DNA of 64,000 nt from assembly GCF_949152225.1 (NCBI RefSeq), contig NZ_CASCJC010000001.1, positions 558,001 to 622,000 on the forward strand, read 5' to 3'. Origin of the DNA: Ligilactobacillus sp900765635. Its GTDB lineage: Bacteria; Bacillota; Bacilli; Lactobacillales; Lactobacillaceae. The notes beneath the pieces are model-generated. The model made no database searches. It had not been told where the DNA came from and saw only the letters and a list, made by a program, of their open reading frames with translations. Positions 17,395 through 25,707 of the stretch are shown here, piece by piece. Within the stretch, counting starts at the first letter, position 1. Each line of letters starts with the position of its first letter. A program made the translations under genes and the position numbers.

Positions 17395-17478
17395 AGAAGT
17401 ATAGAAAAGGTATTAAAAAATACCAAACTATATAAGTGTAGTTGCGACTGTATTTAGTCGTGAAAGGAGAGGTTTACC

Positions 17479-18039
17479 ATGTTAAAAATAAATGTTCGTG
17501 GTGAAAATATCGAAGTTACTGGCGCAATCAGAGAATATGTTGAAAAGAAGCTTTATAAGCTTGAAAAATATTTTACTGATACATCCAGTTCAACGGCTCA
17601 TGTAAACTTAAAGGTTTACACGGATAAAAATGCCAAGGTGGAGGTGACAATTCCGTTGCCATATCTGGTATTGCGAGCAGAAGAAACCTCGCCTGATATG
17701 TATGCAAGCATCGATTTAGTGACCGATAAATTGGAACGTCAAATTAGAAAGCATAAAACTAAATTGAACCGTAAATCTCGTGAAAAAGGTTATAAATCAT
17801 TTGATTTTGTAGCTGAAGAGATTGCTCCTGTTGAAGAGAAAAAAGACGATAAAATTGAAATTGTTAGAACTAAGAGTGTCGCTTTAAAACCAATGGATAG
17901 TGAAGAAGCTGTCTTACAAATGGAAATGTTGGGACATAATTTCTTTATTTATGAAGATGCTGAAACTCAAGGGATTAACATTGTTTATCGTCGTCGTGAT
18001 GGACGCTATGGTTTGATTGAAGCAAGCGATGAAGATTAA
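17479..18039 (+). CDS. hpf: Long-form ribosome hibernation promoting factor
   Basis: Binds 30S subunits and dimerises ribosomes to 100S particles in stationary phase. 186 residues, the long form: an N-terminal S30AE domain (residues 1-about 100; VRGENIEVTGAIREYVEKK) and a C-terminal dimerisation domain (about 125-182; IVRTKSVALKPMDSEEAVLQ ... GHNFFIYED). Strong ribosome site (AAAGGAGAGG). Own promoter and terminator. Standard location before secA. Confidence 0.95.
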   Translation: MLKINVRGENIEVTGAIREYVEKKLYKLEKYFTDTSSSTAHVNLKVYTDKNAKVEVTIPLPYLVLRAEETSPDMYASIDLVTDKLERQIRKHKTKLNRKSREKGYKSFDFVAEEIAPVEEKKDDKIEIVRTKSVALKPMDSEEAVLQMEMLGHNFFIYEDAETQGINIVYRRRDGRYGLIEASDED

Positions 18040-18051
18040 GAAATGATTAAT

Positions 18052-18088
18052 AAAAATGCTCGGACAAAATGTTCGAGCATTTTTATTC
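18052..18088 (+). terminator. hpf terminator
   Basis: AAAAATGCTCG (18052-18062) pairs with CGAGCATTTTT (18074-18084), extended inward by GGAC/GTTC with a wobble, followed by T. Confidence 0.88.
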
Positions 18089-18216
18089 TAAAAAAAATAC
18101 TAATTTTTGATATAAACGTAATAGTGTTAATATGCTATGGTAATATAGTGGTTAGAAAAAAAGAAAACTTATTATAGATAGTTTTAATTCTTAATAAATA
18201 ATGATAAAATGTAGTT

Positions 18217-18225
18217 TGGTATACT
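18217..18225 (+). promoter_or_regulatory. secA promoter (extended -10)
   Basis: TGGTATACT: an extended-10 TG followed by TATACT, 57 bases before the secA ATG. No clear -35. Confidence 0.5.
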
Positions 18226-18282
18226 AGAATTAGTAATTATTTAAAGTTTAATTTTTGTGATAGCATAGAAAGGAATTATGAC

Positions 18283-20646
18283 ATGGCGAATGTCTTAAAA
18301 AAATGGGTTGAAAGTGATAAGCGCGAACTCAACCGTTTAGGAAAAATCGCAGATAAGGTTGAAGCGTATGCAAGTACGATGGAGTCCTTATCTGATGAAG
18401 AATTACAAGCAAAAACTCCAGAATTAAAGCAACGTTATCAAGATGGCGCAACCTTAGATGATATTTTACCTGAAGCCTTTGCAGTAGCGCGTGAAGCTGC
18501 GCGTCGTGTTTTAGGTTTGTATCCATATCGTGTACAAATCATTGGGGGAATCATCTTACATGAAGGTAATATTCCTGAAATGAAGACTGGTGAAGGTAAA
18601 ACTTTGACAGCAACGATGCCAGTTTATTTAAATGCTCTTGCAGGTGAAGGTGTTCATGTTGTTACGGTTAATGAATATTTGGCAGACCGTGATGCAACAG
18701 AGATGGGTGAATTGTATAATTGGTTAGGTCTGAGTGTAGGTTTAAACATTGCAAGTAAGAGCCCTGAAGAAAAACGTGAAGCGTATGCAGCCGATATTAC
18801 TTATTCGACTAACAGTGAGCTAGGTTTTGATTATTTACGCGATAACATGGTTGTCTACAAAGAAGACATGGTGCAACGTCCATTGAATTTTGTGATTGTC
18901 GATGAAGTTGACTCTATTTTAATTGATGAAGCTAGAACTCCATTGATTATTTCAGGCCAAGCGACTGGAACGACAACACTTTATATTCGTACAGACCGTT
19001 TTGCCAAGACATTAACAAACGAAGCTGACTATAAGATTGATTTAGAATCTAAAACTGTTTCTTTAACTGAAGAAGGTATTCAAAAAGCAGAACAATACTT
19101 TGGATTAGAAAATCTCTATGATCCAGATAACACTGCATTAAATCATCATTTAGATAATGCATTACGTGCTAATTACATTATGATTCGTGATAAAGACTAT
19201 GTTGTTCAAGAAGGCGAAGTTTTAATCGTTGATCAATTTACTGGTCGTATCATGGATGGACGTCGTTATTCTGATGGTTTGCACCAAGCAATCGAAGCTA
19301 AAGAACGTGTTGATATCGAAGAAGAAACGAAGACAATGGCTAACATCACTTATCAAAACTTTTTTAGAATGTATAAAAAGCTAGCAGGAATGACCGGTAC
19401 TGCTAAGACCGAACAAGAAGAATTCCGTGAAATTTACAACATGGATGTTATTAGCGTGCCAACTAATAGACCTGTAATTCGTGATGACCGTCCAGATTTA
19501 CTTTATCCAACATTGAAGAGTAAGTTTATGGCAGTAGTTGAAGATATCAAGACACGTCATCAAGCTGGTCAACCAATCTTGGTAGGTACTGTAGCTGTTG
19601 AAACGTCTGAATTGTTATCTCACTTACTTGATCAAGCAGGTATTGCACATGCTGTATTGAATGCTAAAAATCATGCACGTGAAGCAGAAATTATTATGAA
19701 TGCTGGTCAACGTGGTGCAGTTACGATTGCAACTAACATGGCTGGTCGTGGTACTGATATTAAATTAGGACCTGGTGTTAAAGAACTAGGTGGTTTAGCA
19801 GTTATTGGGACTGAACGTCATGAATCACGTCGTATTGATAATCAGTTACGTGGACGTTCAGGACGTCAAGGTGATCCTGGTGTAACACAATTTTATCTTT
19901 CATTGGAAGATGATTTGATGTTGCGTTTTGGTTCTGAAAGAATCAAGATGTTTTTAGAAAAGATGAAAGTTGCAGATGAAGATGCGGTTATTCAATCTAA
20001 GATGATTTCACGTCAAGTTGAATCTGCACAAAAACGTGTGGAAGGTAATAACTATGATACACGTAAGCAAGTTTTACAATACGATGATGTTATGCGTGCT
20101 CAACGTGAAGTTATCTACAAGCAACGTCAACAAGTTATTTTAGAAGAAAATTCCTTAAAAGATGTTATCATGTCTATGATTAAGCGTACGGTAGAACATA
20201 CCGTGCAAATGCATACACAAGGCGATAAGAGTGCATGGGATTTAAATGGAATCTTAGATTTTGCAATTGCTGTTATGGTTAATGAAGATAGTATTACTAT
20301 CGGTGATTTAACAGGTAAGAGCCAACAAGAATTAATCGATTACTTGATGCAACGAGCAGAAAGCAACTATGCAATGAAGACAAAACAACTTTATGATGCT
20401 AGTCAAATGTTAGAATTTGAAAAAGTTGTTATTTTACGTGTTGTTGACTCTCGTTGGACAGATCATATCGATGAGATGGATCAATTACGTCAATCGATTG
20501 GTTTGCGTGGTTATGGGCAATTAAATCCATTGGTTGAATATCAATCTGATGGTTATCAAATGTTTGAACAAATGATTGGTGATATTGAATATGACGTTTC
20601 ACGTTTATTCTTGAAAGCTGAAATTCGTCAAAACATTAAACGTTAA
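18283..20646 (+). CDS. secA: Preprotein translocase ATPase SecA
   Basis: Motor that pushes unfolded proteins through SecYEG. 787 residues. Walker A MKTGEGKTLTATMP, Walker B VDEVDSILIDEARTPL, the preprotein cross-linking domain, ATNMAGRGTDIKLG and the helicase arginine-finger region RGRSGRQGDPG are intact. The protein ends shortly after the scaffold/wing domains without the CxCxSG zinc tail, as is common in lactobacilli. AAAGGA precedes the ATG. Followed by prfB. Confidence 0.98.
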   Translation: MANVLKKWVESDKRELNRLGKIADKVEAYASTMESLSDEELQAKTPELKQRYQDGATLDDILPEAFAVAREAARRVLGLYPYRVQIIGGIILHEGNIPEMKTGEGKTLTATMPVYLNALAGEGVHVVTVNEYLADRDATEMGELYNWLGLSVGLNIASKSPEEKREAYAADITYSTNSELGFDYLRDNMVVYKEDMVQRPLNFVIVDEVDSILIDEARTPLIISGQATGTTTLYIRTDRFAKTLTNEADYKIDLESKTVSLTEEGIQKAEQYFGLENLYDPDNTALNHHLDNALRANYIMIRDKDYVVQEGEVLIVDQFTGRIMDGRRYSDGLHQAIEAKERVDIEEETKTMANITYQNFFRMYKKLAGMTGTAKTEQEEFREIYNMDVISVPTNRPVIRDDRPDLLYPTLKSKFMAVVEDIKTRHQAGQPILVGTVAVETSELLSHLLDQAGIAHAVLNAKNHAREAEIIMNAGQRGAVTIATNMAGRGTDIKLGPGVKELGGLAVIGTERHESRRIDNQLRGRSGRQGDPGVTQFYLSLEDDLMLRFGSERIKMFLEKMKVADEDAVIQSKMISRQVESAQKRVEGNNYDTRKQVLQYDDVMRAQREVIYKQRQQVILEENSLKDVIMSMIKRTVEHTVQMHTQGDKSAWDLNGILDFAIAVMVNEDSITIGDLTGKSQQELIDYLMQRAESNYAMKTKQLYDASQMLEFEKVVILRVVDSRWTDHIDEMDQLRQSIGLRGYGQLNPLVEYQSDGYQMFEQMIGDIEYDVSRLFLKAEIRQNIKR

Positions 20647-20710
20647 TAAGTCTGAAAATGGACTAGGGCCCAAAGCTTTGGTCCGTTTTTATTAAAGGAG
20701 ATAGTTTATC

Positions 20711-21821
20711 ATGGAATACAGTGATTACAAACGCGAAATTACACAGATGAATGATAAAATTTCAGACTTTAGGGGGTCTCTTTGACTTAGAAGGTCTGGA
20801 AGCTAATATTGCAGAAAACGAACAAAAAATGGCTGAACCTGATTTTTGGAATGATCAACAAGCTGCACAAAAATTAATTAATGAAAATAATGAATTAAAA
20901 AATAAATATGAAAACTTTCACCAATTAAGTGAAGGGGTTGAAGAGCTAGAAATTTTGTTAGAAATGGCCCAAGAAGACTCAAATATTATGGAAGAATTAG
21001 CTCAACAATATGATTTGTTATCCCAAAAGTTACAGGCTTATCAGATGAGTCTTTTATTTAATGAAAAGTATGATAAGGATAATGCTATTGTAGAAATTCA
21101 TCCTGGTGCTGGTGGAACCGAGTCACAAGATTGGGGTTCGATGCTTTTACGCATGTATCAACGTTGGGCTGAACAACATGGATTCAAAGTGGATGTTTTG
21201 GATTATCAAGTAGGTGATGAAGCGGGAATTAAAAGTGTGACCTTAATGATTGAAGGCCTAAATGCTTATGGTTATTTGCGCAGTGAACGTGGAGTACATC
21301 GACTAGTGCGGATTTCACCGTTTGATTCAGCAGGAAGACGGCATACTTCATTTGCTTCAGTCAATGTAATGCCAGAACTTGATGATGATGTTGAAATTGA
21401 ATTAAGACCAGAAGATATTAAGATGGAGGTTTTCCGTGCGAGTGGTGCTGGAGGACAGCATATTAACAAAACTTCATCTGCGGTAAGATTGATTCACATT
21501 CCAACAGGAATAGTTGTTTCTAGTCAAGCACAACGTTCGCAATTTCAAAATAGAGCAACAGCTGAAAGTATGTTACGTTCTAAGTTATATCAAATTGAAA
21601 TGGAAGAGCAAGAAAAGAAACGTGCTGCAATTCAAGGTGAACAACTTGATATTGGTTGGGGCTCACAAATTCGTTCGTATGTTTTCCATCCATATTCGAT
21701 GGTTAAAGATCATCGTACTAATTTTGAAACAGGAAATGTTCAAGCAGTTATGGATGGCGATTTAGATGGTTTTATTAATGCTTATTTGCAATGGAAGTTA
21801 CAAAAACAAAATCCACAATAA
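20711..21821 (+). CDS. prfB: Peptide chain release factor 2 (programmed +1 frameshift)
   Basis: Recognises UGA and UAA stop codons. The gene starts at ATG 20711 (AAAGGAG upstream) and reads 24 codons to CTT TGA C at 20780-20786; ribosomes must slip +1 on CTT to continue at GAC 20784. The coding sequence is therefore 20711-20782 joined to 20784-21821, 369 residues. The internal Shine-Dalgarno AGGGGG (20771-20776) stimulates the shift. The stop-recognition SPF tripeptide (RISPFDSAG) and peptidyl-hydrolysis GGQ (ASGAGGQHINKTSS) are intact. Lies between secA and ftsE as in other Firmicutes. Confidence 0.96.
20771..20786 (+). promoter_or_regulatory. prfB autoregulatory +1 frameshift signal
   Basis: AGGGGG, three bases, CTT TGA C: an internal Shine-Dalgarno placed just before a slippery CTT next to an in-frame UGA. 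Low RF2 makes termination slow and favours the shift, so the factor controls its own level. Confidence 0.95.
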
Positions 21822-21846
21822 AGCGACTGCAACAAAAGCCACTGAA

Positions 21847-21957
21847 ATGAAACGATTTTGTAAAGTTAGTGCAATCTTAATAGTTGGAATAATTGCTATA
21901 ATTAACATTGTCGATAAAGTTAGTATTAAACTTTGGAAAGGAAAAGCCATATTGTAA
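21847..21957 (+). CDS. Possible 36-residue single-helix membrane peptide
   Basis: ATG 21847 opens a 36-codon frame: MKRFCK, a hydrophobic stretch of about 15 residues (ILIVGIIAIINIV), then a basic tail. No good ribosome site is seen before the ATG, and the ftsE extended-10 promoter lies inside it. It may be chance. No family recognised. Confidence 0.2.
   Translation: MKRFCKVSAILIVGIIAIINIVDKVSIKLWKGKAIL
21894..21902 (+). promoter_or_regulatory. ftsEX promoter (extended -10)
   Basis: TGCTATAAT: extended-10 TG plus a perfect TATAAT. A GCCATAT/ATATGGC hairpin (21946-21968) lies in the leader just before the GTG start. Confidence 0.55.
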
Positions 21958-21980
21958 GATGATATGGCGTGGCATAAATC

Positions 21981-22676
21981 GTGATTGAATATAAAAATGT
22001 TTATAAAACATATCCTAATAACGTATCAGCAATTAATGGATTATCAGTCAAAATTAACCAGGGTGATTTTGTTTATGTTGTTGGACCAAGTGGAGCAGGA
22101 AAATCAACTTTTATTAAGATGATGTATCGCGAAGAAAAACCTACTTCTGGTCATATTCAAGTTAATGCATATTGTTTGGAAAGTATTAAAAATTATGAAA
22201 TTCCACACTTCAGAAGAGAACTTGGAATTGTTTTTCAAGACTTTAAGTTGCTTCCACGCTTGACGGTTTTTGAAAACGTAGCTTATGCACTTGAAGTTAT
22301 CGAAAAATCTCCTGATGAGATTCAAAAACGTGTAGTCCATGTATTGGAATTAGTTGGACTAGACAAAAAACAAAATAGCTTTCCTAATGAGCTTTCAGGT
22401 GGTGAACAACAACGTGTTGCAATTGCACGTGCAATTGCAAATCGTCCGGGGATTTTAATTGCCGATGAACCAACCGGAAATCTTGATCCTGAAAATGCTG
22501 AGATTATCATGGATATTTTAGAAAAAATCAATAAACAAGGAACGACTATTGTTATGGCGACGCATAATAGCCATATTGTTAACGAGTACCGTCATAGAGT
22601 TTTAGAAATTTCTGGTGGTAAAATCGTTCGTGATCAAGAAGGAGGTTTGTATGAAGATGAAGAAACAAACAATTAA
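21981..22676 (+). CDS. ftsE: Cell division ATP-binding protein FtsE
   Basis: ABC ATPase that with FtsX transmits division signals to peptidoglycan hydrolases. 231 residues from GTG 21981. Walker A GPSGAGKST, Q-loop region FQDFKLLP, signature LSGGEQQR and Walker B LIADEPTGNLD are intact. The ribosome site is weak (GGCGTGG). Overlaps ftsX by 26 bases. Confidence 0.96.
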   Translation: MIEYKNVYKTYPNNVSAINGLSVKINQGDFVYVVGPSGAGKSTFIKMMYREEKPTSGHIQVNAYCLESIKNYEIPHFRRELGIVFQDFKLLPRLTVFENVAYALEVIEKSPDEIQKRVVHVLELVGLDKKQNSFPNELSGGEQQRVAIARAIANRPGILIADEPTGNLDPENAEIIMDILEKINKQGTTIVMATHNSHIVNEYRHRVLEISGGKIVRDQEGGLYEDEETNN

Positions 22677-23544
22677 ACGCCACTTGATCGAAAGTTTAAA
22701 GAGTTTAAAGCGTAATACAAGGATGTCAATAGCCGCTATTGGTGCGGTAACCGTGACGTTGTTGTTAGTTGGTGTATTGTTGTCGATTATCTTTAACGTC
22801 AATAAAGTTGCAAATGATATTCAAAATGATGTCCAGGTTCGAGTAGTTATCGATCGTGGAACAAATAAAGAACAACAAGCGGTATTGAAAAAGAAATTAG
22901 CCAAAATTGATGGTGTAGAAGATATCAAATTTTCTAGTCGTAAGCAAGAATTAGAAAATGTTGTTGGAACTTATGGAAAAGAATTTAATCTCTTTAAGGG
23001 AGACGACAATCCACTTTATGATGTGTTTGTCGTTCAAGCAAGTTCTCCTGAGATGACATTAAAAGTTGCTAAGCAGGCTAAGAAACTCCGCAATGTTTAT
23101 GATACTAAATATGGCGGAGCATCTGCTAAGAAGCTCTTTAAAGTTGTTGCCAACATTCAACGTTGGGGGATTTTGATTAGTTTATTACTTTTATTTGTAG
23201 CTGTCTTTTTAATTTCTAATACAATTCGGATTGCGATTTTTTCACGTAAAGATGAAATTCAAATTATGCGACTCGTAGGTGCTACAAATAGCTTTATTCG
23301 TTGGCCTTTTATTCTTGAAGGGGCTTGGACTGGTTTGTTAGGTGCAATTTTACCCATAATCGTTGTTGACGTGGGGTATATTTGGGCTTATGGGATTCTT
23401 TCAGATTCTTTGCGAGGCACAAGTTATCATTTAATTGCACCACATGTTTTCTTGTTTGAAATCGATTTGTTAATGGCATTGATTGGTTTGATAATCGGGG
23501 CATTAGGAGCAGGAATTTCGATGCGACGCTTCTTGAAACTATAA
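22651..23544 (+). CDS. ftsX: Cell division protein FtsX
   Basis: Integral membrane partner of FtsE. ATG 22651 has AAGGAGG directly upstream, inside the end of ftsE; 297 residues. Four membrane helices: one after about residue 20, then an extracellular loop of about 120 residues, then three C-terminal helices (ISLLLLFVAVFLISNTIRIA; around 225; around 275). The loop (DVQVRVVIDRGT ... KLRNVYDTKYGG) is the part that touches hydrolases. Followed by a terminator. Confidence 0.95.
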   Translation: MKMKKQTIKRHLIESLKSLKRNTRMSIAAIGAVTVTLLLVGVLLSIIFNVNKVANDIQNDVQVRVVIDRGTNKEQQAVLKKKLAKIDGVEDIKFSSRKQELENVVGTYGKEFNLFKGDDNPLYDVFVVQASSPEMTLKVAKQAKKLRNVYDTKYGGASAKKLFKVVANIQRWGILISLLLLFVAVFLISNTIRIAIFSRKDEIQIMRLVGATNSFIRWPFILEGAWTGLLGAILPIIVVDVGYIWAYGILSDSLRGTSYHLIAPHVFLFEIDLLMALIGLIIGALGAGISMRRFLKL

Positions 23545-23555
23545 AATAGTAAATA

Positions 23556-23608
23556 AAAAGGCTCTTGTTAGCGATATTTAATCGTTGATAAGAACCTTTT
23601 TTTATTTA
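23556..23608 (+). terminator. ftsEX terminator
   Basis: Left arm 23556-23575 and right arm 23581-23602 form a long stem (GGCTCTTGTTAGCGAT against ATCGTTGATAAGAACC) followed by seven T. Confidence 0.88.
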
Positions 23609-23727
23609 ATATAAGTTTAATTTATAGACGCAAAATGAATTTAAATATTCCAAGCAAGTTAATATCAAAAATGGCAAAAGTTAGTTACAATTAGATAACG
23701 AAAAAAATTTAAGGACTGTTATTAAAA

Positions 23728-25698
23728 ATGGACAAATATTTTTATTTTGAGTTAATTGTAATTAGCTTGATTTTTATTTTATATTTTGGCGGACATAAGT
23801 ATCGCTTTATGAAGCTAGGTTTGATGTTAGTGATGCTTATTACTACAGGAATTTACTTGATTTGGAGAACGTTTTATACGTTACCAACGTCAAGTATAGC
23901 AAGTTTAATTGTAGGGATATTGTTATTAGCAGCTGAATGGTTAGGATTTGCAAATTCGGCAGTATTTTATTTTTTATTTTCTAAAGATTTTAAACGTCCG
24001 CTAAAAACAGTTGATGATTTATCTGAATTACCAAGTATTGATGTTTATATTGCAACTTATAATGAAAGTATTGATATTTTGAAACGTACGCTTGTAGCAG
24101 CAACACTATAGGATTATCCGGATAAAAGTAAGGTTAATGTTTATGTTTGTGATGATGGAAGTCGCTTAAGTGTTAAAAAAATATGTGCAGAATATGGAGC
24201 GACACATATCACACGCAAAACTCATGAACATGCTAAAGCAGGAAATTTAAATAATGCATTGAGTATTACAGATGGTGAGTTGATCTTGATTTTAGATGCG
24301 GATATGATTCCAAGACAAGATATGCTCATGCGTATGGTTGGTTATTTTAGTAATCCTAAACTAGCCTTTATTCAAGCACCACAAACCTTTTATAATGAGG
24401 ATCCTTATCAATTTAACTTATTTGCTGCTGAAGAATTAGGTTCTGATCAAGATTTTTTCATGCGCGATATTCAGCAACATAAAGATTATTTTAATGCCGT
24501 TATGTTTATTGGCTCAAATGCTTTATTTAGACGTAAAGCGTTAGAGGATATTGGTGGTTTTAGTGTTGGTGTAATTACCGAAGATATGGCTACAGGTATG
24601 TTATTGCACAGTAGAGGTTGGCATGCTTATGCACTTTCAGAAAATTTAGCAAGCGGATTGCAACCAGAAAGTTTTGCAGACATGGTAAGTCAACGTGATC
24701 GCTGGGGACGTGGCAATATTCAGGTTTTGCGTAAATGGAATCCCTTAAAAATCAAAGGACTAAGTTTAATTCAGCGTATTTTTTATATAGATGGTATCTT
24801 ATATTGGTTTTATGGCTTAAAAAAATTAATTTTTATATTGGCTCCTGTTTGTTATTTATGCTTTGGTGTTTTGTGTATGAATGTTGAATTTACTACTTTA
24901 GTATGGTTTTGGGGTCCAACTTTTATTGCGTCACATCTTTCTTTTGATTTGATTGCTAAAGGTAAGCAGTCATTATTTGTGAGCAATTTATATGAAACAT
25001 CGCTTTCTGTTCATATGTCAAAGGCAATTTTAGCCGAAGTATTTTTTAAAAAGCATGATAAGTTTGTGGTTACTAACAAAGGGATAAATACCAAACACTG
25101 GTACTATAACTGGCGTTTAGCTTGGCCGTTATTTATAATATGGATATTGTCATTATATGGAATAATAAAAGCTATTTTGATTTTGTTAGGTTTACCTTCG
25201 AGTATTGAGGAAAATAGTATCTATCTTAATATTTTTTGGGCAATCTATAATTTATTTAGTATTACATTGGCTTTGTTTATGTGTATGGAACGTCCACGTT
25301 ACCGTAAAGCTGAAAGATTTGTAGTCCAAAAAAAAGCTAAGGTTCAACTTGATAATCAACAACTAATTGAAGCTTTTGTTGTTGATTTAAGTGAATACGG
25401 CGCACATATAAAATTAATAAATTATAGTACTAAGCAGCAAAAATTAAGTGGATGGCTATTAATAGATGATCAAAAAATTGCTTTTGAAACACAAAGAATA
25501 ACAATTACTGAACAACAAAAAGATGTCTATATAGGTTGTAAATTTACTACTGTAACTAAGCAACAATATAGTTATTTGATTACACAGACCTATGCACAAA
25601 AATCAACTCAAATTGTTCAACCGATTAAAAAAAATCGGATGTTTAGAGTACTTTTTTCTTGGATTATTAAACATAAAAAGTTGAGAAGTGTGAAATAA
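23728..25698 (+). pseudogene. GT2 exopolysaccharide synthase with PilZ domain, interrupted by one in-frame TAG
   Basis: A BcsA-like processive glycosyltransferase, 656 codons including one internal TAG at 24109-24111. Reading is in the same frame on both sides (ATL-stop-DYPDK), so it is a nonsense change (probably CAG Gln to TAG), not a frameshift. N-terminus: three membrane helices. GT2 core: CDDGSR, LDADM, TEDMATG and QRDRW, all intact but downstream of the stop. More helices follow, then a C-terminal PilZ domain (about 530-640) with the c-di-GMP motifs RKAER and DLSEYG. The 5' part would be 127 residues with no catalytic residue; an internal ATG at 24259 would start after the DDG motif. 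Immediately followed by a diguanylate cyclase gene, with which it makes an EPS/c-di-GMP operon. Recent decay, suppression or sequencing error are all possible. Confidence 0.85.
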
Positions 25699-25707
25699 GG
25701 TGGCAAA

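Noticed and set aside
20660..20690. Terminator between secA and prfB
   Set aside because: The GGACC/GGTCC pairing needs a six-base bulge on one side; too irregular to call although a T run follows.
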